From NCBI GenBank assembly GCA_016720825.1, contig JADKJV010000005.1:1-64000 (forward strand): a DNA stretch of 64,000 bases, read 5' to 3'. Positions 45,777-54,938 of the stretch are shown one piece after another; within the stretch, counting starts at the first letter, position 1, and each line of letters starts with the position of its first letter. The notes under the pieces were generated by a model. The model ran no database searches, was not told the DNA's origin, and worked only from the letters and a program-made list of their open reading frames with translations. The stretch comes from Chitinophagaceae bacterium. GTDB taxonomy: Bacteria; Bacteroidota; Bacteroidia; Chitinophagales; Chitinophagaceae. The position numbers and the translations under genes are program-made.

Positions 45777-46178
45777 ATGAAACATCTCATCCTCGTATTC
45801 TCCCTATGCATTTCCGCTGCAGCAGCACAGGCACAAGACAGCCTGAAGCATTCTTCCGTAAAAAACATTCAGCCCCCGGGTCAGCCCAGCAAACAGGAAC
45901 TCGCGAAAATGAAAGCGGCCAATATTAAAAAAGCCGCGAAAACACAGTTTCAGTATTTCATCATCCATGCAGACAGTGCCCGGTATGGTTACAGCATTTA
46001 CGCCGATGGTAATTTATATATACAACAAACAACCATACCCTCCTTGCAGGGCAACCGGGGTTTTGCTGATACTGCATCTGCCGGCAGGACTGCTCGCTTT
46101 GCCATCCGGAAAATAAAAGCCGGGGAAATACCACCAACCATCTCGGTGGCTGATTTAAAAAAAATGAATATAAAATGA
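45777..46178 (+). CDS. DUF4907-like secreted protein
   Basis: The 133-aa product has a signal peptide (LVFSLCISAAAAQAQ). The domain part has YGYSIYADGNLYIQQTTIPSLQGNRGF, ARFAIRKIKAGEIPPTISVADLKKM, typical of DUF4907. The 3' end overlaps the next gene by 4 bp (ATGA-type overlap), indicating translational coupling with the kelch/S74 surface protein. The function is unknown; the tight coupling hints at a shared surface assembly. Confidence 0.75.
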   Translation: MKHLILVFSLCISAAAAQAQDSLKHSSVKNIQPPGQPSKQELAKMKAANIKKAAKTQFQYFIIHADSARYGYSIYADGNLYIQQTTIPSLQGNRGFADTASAGRTARFAIRKIKAGEIPPTISVADLKKMNIK

Positions 46179-48577
46179 AGTTTATGAAGAATAATGTTTT
46201 GGGTTTATTTATGCTATTATCATTCGCGCATATCGCAACTGCACAAAGTGTCGGCGTAGGAACCAACACGCCCAACAGTAGTGCGATACTGGATGTCAGC
46301 AGTACAAGCAAAGGGGTTTTGTTACCCAGGATGACGACTGTACAGCGGGATGCGATTGTAAATCCAGCTGCAGGACTCACCATTTATAATACCGACGACC
46401 AGTGTACCGATACATATAATGGCACCACCTGGTTCAAGAACTGTGGTTTAAAACAAGAAGGTAGTGTAATCGTGCCCGGAGATACCTGGACTAAAAAAAC
46501 CGATTTTGGAGGTATTGAAAGGTTTAATGCCATCGGATTCTCTATTGGTGCTAAAGGTTATATTGGAACAGGAGTCAGTTATTATGGGGATTTGCTAAAG
46601 GACTTTTGGGAATATTCGCCTGGCACAAACTCCTGGTCACAAATCGCAGATATGGGCAATACCGGCAGGTATTTTGCAACCGGATTCTCCATAGGTAATA
46701 AAGGATATGCCGGAACCCGATTCGGAGAAGGTAATTATCTTAATGACTTGGGAATATGATCCGGCATTGAATACATGGACAGCCAAAAGCAGTTTACCCG
46801 GATTAGCGAGAACATCAGCGGTAGGATTTTCAATCGGCAGTAAAGGTTATATCGGGACAGGTGGATCTGCGGGTGGTTACCTCGGTGATTTCTGGGAGTT
46901 CAATCCTTTAACCGACACATGGACGGCTAAAGCCAACATTCCTGCTTCAGACAGGGTTTTGGCAGCCGGATTCAGTATTGGCAATAAGGGCTATATCACA
47001 CTGGGAGCATCCTGGTCAGGAGGCTATCAAAACGAATTATTTGAATATAACCAGGCTGCAAATTCCTGGACTCAAAAAGCCAATTTTCCCGCAGGAGGAA
47101 GAATCGGGGCAATCGGCTTTGGTACGTCATCAAAAGGGTATGTGGGTACCGGATCTGGTTCTTCAGAGTATTTTAAAGATTTTTCGGAATATAACCCAGT
47201 TGCAGATGTATGGACACAAAAAGCCAATTATTTTGAGTCTTTATCTGCTTCCACTGCGTTCAGTATTGAAACAAGGGATATGTAGGCACCGGGAATGTAT
47301 TGGGTGTTCCAGGCAAATACTTTTGGGAATACAATTCAACAGATACAACGGTTCCTGCCTTTGTATCCGCTATTCCGCCCAGTATCTATCAGTTTAGTGA
47401 CGGATCTGGACAAAGAATAATAACAAAATTTCAAGTTCAGGAAACACCCTCGTTATTGAACCATTAAAATCCGTTTTTACCGGCAACGTAGGTATTGGTA
47501 CAGCTACACCAAATGCACCGCTGCACTTTGCAAACTCAGCCAGTAACAGAAAACTTGTTTTATATGAAGTTGCCAATAATGATCATCAGTTTAGCGGATT
47601 AGGTATAAATAATGACGCTGTAAGATATCAAACGGCCAGCACGGCTGCTGATCATGCCTTTTTTGCAGGTGCTTCTCCAACAACATCCAATGAACTTTTC
47701 AGGATCAGTGGAAATGGGAATGTGGGTATCGGCGTCAGCTCACCTAATGCACAACTTCAATTTACCAATACACCCATAAACCGGAAAATAGTTTTATATG
47801 AACTTAGCAATAATGATAACGAGTATTACGGATTTGGCATAAACAATCTGGCAACAAGATATCAGGTTGGAAGCCTTACTGCAGATCATGTATTCTATGC
47901 AGGCAACGGACCGTTTGCATCCAATGAACTTTTCCGGATTAAAGGAAATGGGAACATTGGGATTGGCACAAGTTCTCCCACGGCACAACTTCAACTTGCA
48001 AATATCATATCAAACCGTAAAATCGTTCTATATGATGCCAACAATAACGACCACCAGTTTAGCGGACTAGGTATTAATAATGACGCAGTAAGGTATCAAA
48101 CGGCAAGTACCACTACAGACCATGCATTTTACGCAGGCGCTTCAACAACATCTTCAGTTGAACTGATGCGGATAAAAGGAACCGGTCGTGTAGGTATCGG
48201 CACCAGTAACCCCACCCCAGGCCTTACACGTTGTTGGTAATATTTTCGCCACCAGCACCATCACCCCTCCGATGCCCGCTATAAGAAAAATATTTTACTG
48301 ATTGATCATCCGCTTGAAAAACTGCAGCAACTCAATGGCGTTTACCTGTAACTACCGGCAGGATGAATTCCCCGACATGAAATTCCCCGTTGCCACACAG
48401 GTGGGATTGATTGCCCAGGAGGTGGAGAAAGTATTCCCGCAATTGGTTTTTACTGATAATAAAGGGTATAAGGCGGTGGATTATGTCAAACTGCTGCCGC
48501 TGCTGATTGAAGCATTGAAAGAAGAAAAAGTGGAAAGGGAAAAACTGCAAAAAAGAATTGAAGCGTTGGAAAAATAA
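46175..48577 (+). CDS. Kelch-like surface protein with S74 tail, frameshifted
   Basis: It starts with a signal (LGLFMLLSFAHIATAQ), then SVGVGTNTPNSSAILDVSSTSKGVLLPRM, five or more kelch-type blades (YSPGTNSWSQIAD, YDPALNTWTAKSSL, FNPLTDTWTAKANI, YNQAANSWTQKANF, YNPVADVWTQKANY, each about 48 aa), three copies of a NRKIVLYDANNNDHQFSGLGINNDA-type module and the S74 tail. Shifts occur near 46735, 47275, 47410, 48217 and 48340. It belongs in one operon with the DUF4907 gene. It would form an exported fibre with a beta-propeller head. Confidence 0.7.
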
Positions 48578-48616
48578 TAATGAACTGGTGTTTGAGGAAA
48601 CGCCAGGAGTGTATAT

Positions 48617-48768
48617 TTAACCGCAAGGATCACGAAGATTAAACAACCGACTACGCTTCGCGTCGTCGGTCACGGGAGGCCACAAAGTACCTGACTTTGT
48701 GGCTTTTGTTTAATCCTTGTGCACCTTTTGCTTGCCCGACGAAGCATTGCGTAGTCGGGTGGTTAAAA
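48617..48768. repeat. Palindromic intergenic element, copy 1
   Basis: The outer arms TTAACCGCAAGGATCACGAA / TTGTGCACC...TGGTTAA are inverted, with internal hairpins (ACCGACTACGCTTCGCGTCG.. around 48647, GCCACAAAGT...ACTTTGTGGC near 48680-48703, CCCGAC...GTCGGG at 48737-48761). It resembles the element at 51454-51570. Confidence 0.7.
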
Positions 48769-48893
48769 AAATTGCCCATTTCACAATTTGTATAACTTAA
48801 GTTATACACCGAAACCCGTATTCTACAGCCAGAAAACTAATCATTGAACTATTTTAGCTTTTGCCCATTTCTCCCTCAGCTAAAATAAATTTT

Positions 48894-50432
48894 ATGCAAA
48901 TAAAAAAAACTGTTCGGGTTCCTGCTGCTGTTTCCGTTTCTTTGATCTACCCAAATAATATCCAGATTACCGGCATCAGTCTTACCGGCCAGAACACCAC
49001 CAACACACCGTTCCAGGTACAGTTCAGCGTTAGCTGGGAAAACAGCTGGCGTATCGCCGGCGGACCGGCTAACTGGGATGCTGCATGGGTATTTGTAAAA
49101 TACCGTTTGGGCAGCGGCCCCTGGCAGCATGCCTACCTCAACCCGGATGCAAACCATGTGGCTCCATCAGGCAGCTCCATCAATACAGGATTATTAACCC
49201 CCGGGACTGCATTTAACGCAACAACCAATCCTGGCATTGGTGCATTTCTTTTCCGCAGTACACCCGGTAACGGTACATTCACTGTTACAAATGCGCAGTT
49301 ACAATGGAACTATGGCGCCAATGGTTTGTCGGATAATGCGGTGGTAGATGTGCAGCTGTATGGCATTGAACAGGTGTTTATCCCGCAAGGCATGTTTGCG
49401 GCTGGTGATGGTCTTACAGATGGTCAACAGTTTGGTATTACGACCATTAACACAGCTGTAGCTAATTCATCGCTGGGCGGTGTTGGCGCCCTGGGCGGAA
49501 CCAATGGTGGTTATCCGGTTGGTGCAAGTGCGCCAACCAGCGCAAATTGGCCAAATGGGTTTAATGCATTTTACTGCATGAAGTATGAAATCAGCCAGCA
49601 GGGTTATGCTGATTTTTTGAATTCCCTGACCCGCACACAACAGGCTGCAAGAGTGGCCACCGCTATACCGGCAGGCACAACCAGTGTTACGAACCGCTAT
49701 GTATTATCAAATTCTGTAGCCATAGATACAAGGAACGGCATTAGATGCGATGCAACCATTCCCGCATCTTCTCCTGTTACGTTTTATTGCGATTTTGATG
49801 GTGACGGCATTCCGGGTGAAACCACAGATGGAAAAGACATCGCCTGCGGCTATTTAAACTGGAATGACGTATTATCATATCTTGACTGGACTGGATTAAG
49901 GCCAATGACTGAAACCGAATTTGAAAAAGCGGCTCGCGGACCAGTGCCACCCCTGGCCGGCGAATTCGCCTGGGGCAACACAAACATTACAGGATTAACA
50001 ACTATCCTGAGCCCGGGACTACCTGCTGAAACGCCAAATAGCGGTGCCAATACATTGTTCGGATTTCAATTTGGAGAAATCGGACCCGTTCGTGTCGGAT
50101 CATTTGCAGGCAGCGGAACCAACAGGCAGCAGGCTGGCGCAGGTTATTATGGAAACATGGAATTAAGTGGCAATGCAGGAGAACTCGTTGTTACAATGGC
50201 TATACCCAGTAACTATATTGGAACACATGGTAACGGCAGTTTGAGTGCTGCAGGAATTTATACCAATTCAGATTGGCCGAATGACGGAGGCAGCAGTGGT
50301 GCGGGACTCCGGGGCGGGCATGCCATTTCAACAGCTTCTTCATTAAGAATCAGCGACCGCCTGAATGTTTTAGCAACAGTCAGTTTTCGTTTCCCTACAT
50401 ATGGAGGACGTGGTACCAGAACAGCACCATAA
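48894..50432 (+). CDS. Formylglycine-generating enzyme (SUMF1/FGE-like) domain protein
   Basis: The 512-aa product starts at the ATG at 48894. The N-terminal part (about 20-170) is a beta domain (NIQITGISLTGQNTTNTPFQVQF). The FGE-like domain (about 180-510) shows FYCMKYEISQQGYADFLNSL, GLRPMTETEFEKAARGP, AGEFAWGNTN, NMELSGNAGELVV and a terminal RISDRLNVLATVSFRFPTYGGRG. The catalytic Cys pair of true FGE is not obvious, so it may be a binding or structural homologue. A signal peptide may be hidden by two shifts (removing one A from the run after 48901 gives a LFGFLLLFPFL stretch). The next gene begins 18 bp later. Confidence 0.7.
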   Translation: MQIKKTVRVPAAVSVSLIYPNNIQITGISLTGQNTTNTPFQVQFSVSWENSWRIAGGPANWDAAWVFVKYRLGSGPWQHAYLNPDANHVAPSGSSINTGLLTPGTAFNATTNPGIGAFLFRSTPGNGTFTVTNAQLQWNYGANGLSDNAVVDVQLYGIEQVFIPQGMFAAGDGLTDGQQFGITTINTAVANSSLGGVGALGGTNGGYPVGASAPTSANWPNGFNAFYCMKYEISQQGYADFLNSLTRTQQAARVATAIPAGTTSVTNRYVLSNSVAIDTRNGIRCDATIPASSPVTFYCDFDGDGIPGETTDGKDIACGYLNWNDVLSYLDWTGLRPMTETEFEKAARGPVPPLAGEFAWGNTNITGLTTILSPGLPAETPNSGANTLFGFQFGEIGPVRVGSFAGSGTNRQQAGAGYYGNMELSGNAGELVVTMAIPSNYIGTHGNGSLSAAGIYTNSDWPNDGGSSGAGLRGGHAISTASSLRISDRLNVLATVSFRFPTYGGRGTRTAP

Positions 50433-50450
50433 TCAAAATGTTTTTAGACC

Positions 50451-51444
50451 TTGAAAAAGTATTCACTGATTATATTACTGTGCTTCTCAACTTTAAAACC
50501 GTTTGCACAATTTACCGGTGGTAAGGGCCGTGGAGATCATAACCGCTCTAACGGCATTGGTATTTTCAGCGGTGAAAACCTGAATGTGGTTTTCAGTGGC
50601 GGAACCGGCCGTGGTGACCAACAGCAAACGCTTAACTCATATACTTTGCAGAATGAATCCACCGATATTTTATTTGCCGGAGGTATAGGCAGAGGTGATC
50701 AATCGCTTCCGCTTTATTACGGTATTTTCCGGGGGAAGATATCTAGTCCGTTTTCCGGGGCGTCCCGGGAGAGGCGATGTACCTGGCAAACGCCTCGGTG
50801 TTACTACCTACGGAGAAAACACCAGCATACTCTTCCATGGCGGAGCTGGCCGTGGGGATGTAACCTTCAACAACCCTGCCCTTGTATTCAGCAATGAAAA
50901 TATCAACCAATTGTTCAGTGGCGGAACTGGCAGAGGGGATGCGCAACTCACCAAATCAGCTATCGCTAACAGCGGAGAAGATGCCGGAGTCTTATTCACG
51001 GGCGGAACCGGAAGAGGTGATTTCAATATTTTAATCAGCGATTTTACCCTGAGCGGTGAAAATGTACTGCTGCTTTATCGGGGTGGAATGGGCAGAGGCG
51101 ATGCACTCATTCTTTTAAATCAATCCATATTCTCCGGCGAAAACCTGCTGATATTATATGGTGGAGGCAGTGGTCGAGGAGATAATATTTCTGCTATCAC
51201 TACAGGCATTGCAGATTGTGCAATGGACTTCTACTGGAATGGAAACCTGAATACCGATTGGCATAACCCGGCCAACTGGAATTGCGGAACAACCCCGGGG
51301 GTTAATACAAATGTTATCATACCACCCGGATTAACCAACTACCCGGTTATTTCACAGGCGGTGGAAATTAAACGGCTTGAAATACAGAGCGGCGCATCTG
51401 TTACGGTGATGCCGGGGATGCAGGTAAAAATAAACGGACAGTAA
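50451..51444 (+). CDS. Surface protein with nine GRGD repeats, frameshifted
   Basis: It starts at a TTG (50451) encoding MKKYSLIILLCFSTLKPFAQ, a signal peptide. There follow nine repeats of about 35 aa with core GG-x-GRGD (FTGGKGRGD, FSGGTGRGD, FAGGIGRGD, FPGRPGRGD, FHGGAGRGD, FSGGTGRGD, FTGGTGRGD, YRGGMGRGD, YGGGSGRGD), usually preceded by SGEN or similar. The C-terminal module (FYWNGNLNTDWHNPANW, TNVIIPPG) is the usual T9SS-associated domain. A shift occurs between about 50735 and 50765. It is directly after the FGE-like gene. Confidence 0.7.
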
Positions 51445-51453
51445 TAACTGTTG

Positions 51454-51570
51454 ATTAACCACAAAGAACACAAAGAATAAAACAACCGACTACGCTTCGC
51501 TTCGTCGGTCACTGAAGGCCACAAAGTCAGAAACTTTGTGGCCTTTGTTTACCTTTGATTCTTTGTGAAA
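51454..51570. repeat. Palindromic intergenic element, copy 2
   Basis: The stretch from GATTAACCACAAAGAACACA to TTTACCTTTGATTCTTTGTG contains the hairpin AAACAACCGACTACGCTTCG..CGTCGG and GGCCACAAAGT...ACTTTGTGGCC (11-bp perfect). It is an inverted arrangement similar to copy 1 at 48617. It lies directly after the GRGD protein. Confidence 0.7.
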
Positions 51571-51575
51571 AAAAA

Positions 51576-52607
51576 TCAGTTAACCCCCACTTCTCTCTTC
51601 TCCGCAAACGCCGGCCGCACCACCCAACTTTGTTTATTCGGCTTACGGATCAGCAACCATAAAATAAAAAATAGTGTTGTTGCTGATATCATTACTTCAA
51701 TACTCCAGTAAGGAATTACATTCTTCGCATTATATAACACGCCGTCCGTTTCAAACTGACCGAACCCCAGCAATGATGGTATCCTGTACCAGTAATAACA
51801 GGACACTGCTGCCGTTGAAAAAACCCTCACCAGCCACATCTCCCTGACCAACCGTGCATTCAACAGCACAAGGTATACAGTCAAAGTAACAACCATTCCA
51901 GCAGGGGGCATTTCATACACCCGGAATAAATCATAGCCGCTTGAAATACCATCGTGATCAGGCACATGGAACCAGCCCCACACAAAACCCGGCAAGCCAC
52001 CTGTGATCAGCAAACCACTGATCTGGCTGAATATATTTTTTTTAACGAGCCTTGGATTCATATTCGGTGTTGAATCCGGGCAAGGCACTACACAGTTCTG
52101 GCATTTATCACAATGTGCATTCCCTACAGCGCCAAAAACATTATTGCCGTACAATCTTTCAACCGGATGCACAGGACATAAAGTGGAACACCAGGCACTC
52201 TTCCATTCATACCTGGAACCCATCCACAGACCTAACACAATCATTGAAAAAATAAGAATGGCTGTTGCCTGGCCGTTCGTATTGAATATGGCATGCCTCA
52301 GCGGCACAATAATATAAAGGGCAAGCACACTGATCAGTCCGAGTTTTGCCTGCAGCTCAGGTGTCATGATTTTGCGTTTGGAAATACCTAAATGCCTTGG
52401 CAGTAAATTGATGGTAGCCAGCGGGCAAACATTACGCCATACTCCTACGGCAACAACTATCAGCAAGGGCGCCACCGGAATCAGGATATTCCAGAAAAGC
52501 ATAATCCCCACAGCTGGAAAAAATAACAGACTGGAAAAAATTGCAAAACCAACTAACCAAACTGCAACCTGGAGAGTACGCCAGACCTTCTTATGAGTTG
52601 TGTTCAT
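51576..52607 (-). CDS. Membrane polyferredoxin-like protein (NapH/CcoG type)
   Basis: The 343-aa product has about seven to eight TM helices and an iron-sulfur segment: WCSTLCPVHPVERLYG and CDKCQNCVVPCPDS (CxxCxxCxxxCP, a [4Fe-4S] site). The N-terminal pair of helices holds VWRNVCPLATINLLP. The family moves electrons to periplasmic reductases or assembles copper centres. No such reductase is nearby; the hemerythrin protein at 52716 transcribed in the same direction is the nearest partner, 108 bp upstream. Confidence 0.78.
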   Translation of the reverse strand: MNTTHKKVWRTLQVAVWLVGFAIFSSLLFFPAVGIMLFWNILIPVAPLLIVVAVGVWRNVCPLATINLLPRHLGISKRKIMTPELQAKLGLISVLALYIIVPLRHAIFNTNGQATAILIFSMIVLGLWMGSRYEWKSAWCSTLCPVHPVERLYGNNVFGAVGNAHCDKCQNCVVPCPDSTPNMNPRLVKKNIFSQISGLLITGGLPGFVWGWFHVPDHDGISSGYDLFRVYEMPPAGMVVTLTVYLVLLNARLVREMWLVRVFSTAAVSCYYWYRIPSLLGFGQFETDGVLYNAKNVIPYWSIEVMISATTLFFILWLLIRKPNKQSWVVRPAFAEKREVGVN

Positions 52608-52715
52608 ATCTGCTGCCCTTTATTTTCACAAAGCGGGGAAGATAGCAGAAATCAATATAAAAAAAGATGACCCGCAGATTGCCCATCTGCAGGTCATTTT
52701 CAGGCATCTGTCTCA

Positions 52716-53414
52716 CTAATTCGGAAAGAAAGTTACCCGCTCCCCTGTTTCCAGTTTATCCTTTACCTGTTGCCATTCCGCTTCCTCCAGATTCGCCGCA
52801 GCCAATATGTATAATTTTTCAAATACTTCCTGCGGGGCTGTCCGTTTTACCGCATTCATCCACTGTGCAATTTCACCCGGACTGTTTCCGCGCAGCATCC
52901 ACTGCATATAATACTGGTTTTTCTCCGGCTGTACTTTGGCAGCTATTTCCTGAACCAGTTGGTGGAGTTCCATGTCTGAATAATGTGCCCACAAAACCGG
53001 ATTCAATTCCCTTTCTTCCCGGTTCATGTGCGCCAGGTTAAAAGCCACAAAGCCGTTAAAACGCAGCAATAATTCTGCACCGGCCCGGATTCTATTTACC
53101 TCCGTGTTTGCTTCCAGCCAGAGTGAAACAGTTTCACAGATTTCTTTTGCCAGCCTTTCGTCTTCATGGTGTTCGGCATTAAAACTTTCAATCAATGCAG
53201 GATTATACCGGTGGATCAACGGAAGAATCATCTGATCCTCCACTTCCGCATGGCCATCGAAAAGCATCAGGGCCTGCTGCACCTGTTTGATCGCCATCAA
53301 AGGTTTTTCTTCCTGCTCAAAATCTGTTTGCTGCAAACGCAGGGAGCTGTCGTATAATAATGCCCGGAGCCCTTTATGGATTTGCCGGAATGGGTTAAAG
53401 CGGTTGGGTTGCAT
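52716..53414 (-). CDS. Hemerythrin-domain protein
   Basis: The 232-aa product is all-helical, with a hemerythrin/HHE pattern: H in RQIHKGLRAL, HAEVED near residue 55, HHEDE near 82 and NLAHMNREERE near 128. Such proteins bind a di-iron centre and sense or store oxygen or nitric oxide. The remainder (PGEIAQWMNAVKRTAPQEVF) is a helical extension. Adjacent to the iron-sulfur membrane gene, a role in oxygen or NO handling is plausible but unproven. Confidence 0.78.
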   Translation of the reverse strand: MQPNRFNPFRQIHKGLRALLYDSSLRLQQTDFEQEEKPLMAIKQVQQALMLFDGHAEVEDQMILPLIHRYNPALIESFNAEHHEDERLAKEICETVSLWLEANTEVNRIRAGAELLLRFNGFVAFNLAHMNREERELNPVLWAHYSDMELHQLVQEIAAKVQPEKNQYYMQWMLRGNSPGEIAQWMNAVKRTAPQEVFEKLYILAAANLEEAEWQQVKDKLETGERVTFFPN

Positions 53415-53440
53415 ACAGTTGATTTTTTAAAGGAGGCGGT

Positions 53441-53928
53441 TTAGTTTTTTACATAGTATTCCCGCTGGCGGCTGATATCATAATCAATGCCCTCTTCACC
53501 AACAATGGTTGACTGACCATAATACTTTACAGCAATACGGCTTCCTGAACCGGCCGGATTAAGTAACAACCTGGGCGTGATCAGTTCATTGAGTGATGTC
53601 ACTTTGAATTGCCCCTTGCGGTAATGGATTCAAGCCGGCTGACGGGAATGTAAACCTGTACTGCCCCCTTCCGGATGTGACGGGTGGTGCGTACGGTAAA
53701 CGTTCCGCTTTTTTCTTCCACTGCAATCCTGGCAATATCATCTGCACTGCCAGTAATTACAACAGTGTCATCTGTTGATTCGCGCAGGAATACCTGCAGG
53801 TTCCCGTTTACTTCAAGGGCTGTAAAAGGTTTCTGCAAAGCCAGTTTTTTTTCAATGGGAGGATCGCCGGCAAAAACTGTAAAAGATGCCAGCAGGCCAA
53901 TGGCCAGGGTTAAGGTTTTTGTTTTCAT
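53441..53928 (-). CDS. Secreted GIN-domain (DUF2807-like) protein, frameshifted
   Basis: The start at 53928 (MKTKTLTLAIGLLASFTVFAG, signal). The body has FTALEVNGNLQVFLRESTDD, FTVRTTRHIRKGAVQVYIPVSRLESITARG, then, after one base is added at 53603-53605, VTSLNELITPRLLLNPAGSGS and a stop at 53441. Total length is about 162 aa, short for the GIN family (usually 200-250). It might be a truncated form. The role is unknown; such proteins are abundant in Bacteroidota envelopes. Confidence 0.72.
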
Positions 53929-54149
53929 GACTATACTTTTTAAAATGAAAGAATAAAACAAATATCCGATTCAACAAGAAGCGGGAGTATAGCATGAAGA
54001 TGTGTAAAAGGTGAACTGAAAGTGGCAGGACTAAGCCCTGAATAACATATCTGTGTGAGCCCCCCATATCCGGCCCCGAAAATCGCTTTAAAAGCCACTC
54101 AACCTCCCTTTTCCGTTAAAAAAAAGCATATCATTATCTTTGAAAACTT

Positions 54150-54909
54150 ATGCAGGATTCCTTCCGGCTATTAAATAAATATTACGACAAAATCTGGGTG
54201 CTCACCATTCAGGCTGCAGCAGACAGAAGGGAGAATTTTGCCCGGCAGTTTGAGGGACTGGATTATGAATTTTTTTATGGTGCCGATAAGAATCAATTCA
54301 CCATTGAGCAGGTTACTGCTGACAATATATATAATGACAAATTGGCCCGGCAGCACCATCGGTACGATAAATGCATGAAACATGGTGAGATTGCCTGTTC
54401 CTGGAGCCATAAAATGATGTACGAAGAGATGCTGGCAAAAGGATATGAAAAGGTGCTGATTTTTGAAGATGATGCCCTGCCTGATCCTGAACAAATGGCC
54501 AGAATACCTGTTATACTGCATGAAATCCCGGAGCATGCAGATTTGGTTTGGTGGGGATGGTCAAAAAACGGGGAAAGGAATCCTGCCGGGCGTTTTAAAC
54601 AGTTCTTTTATCATATCCAGCACCGGGCTGGTAAACTCAAATGGGACGACCGGATGATCCGGCACTGCACGGCCATTTTCAGGCCAGCTTAAAATTGCCG
54701 GCTTCCATGATTACACGTTTGCCTATGCAATTAACCGCCATGCTGCGGAAAAACTGGCAGAGAAACAAACACCGATTCAATATATCGCCGATAACCTGCT
54801 GGCACACGCCTCAACAAATCACTGGCTGAAAGGATATATTGTTCATCCCGCCGTTTTCCTGCATGATATGCTGCCGGATGGTACGCATCACAATTCGTAT
54901 ATTCGGTAA
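54150..54909 (+). CDS. Glycosyltransferase family 25 (LPS biosynthesis type), frameshifted
   Basis: One T added at 54676-54679 turns the broken frame into a 253-aa enzyme: YYDKIWVLTIQAAADRRENF, DYEFFYGADKNQF, GEIACSWSHKMMYEEMLAKG, VLIFEDDALP (the DxD-like EDD), CTAIFSGQLKIAGFHDYTFAYAINRHAAEKL and a C-terminal HHNSYIR. It would transfer a sugar to lipopolysaccharide or a protein. The following ABC exporter starts 29 bp later. Confidence 0.82.
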
Positions 54910-54938
54910 ACGGGGACTTAACTACTATAAAAAAGATT

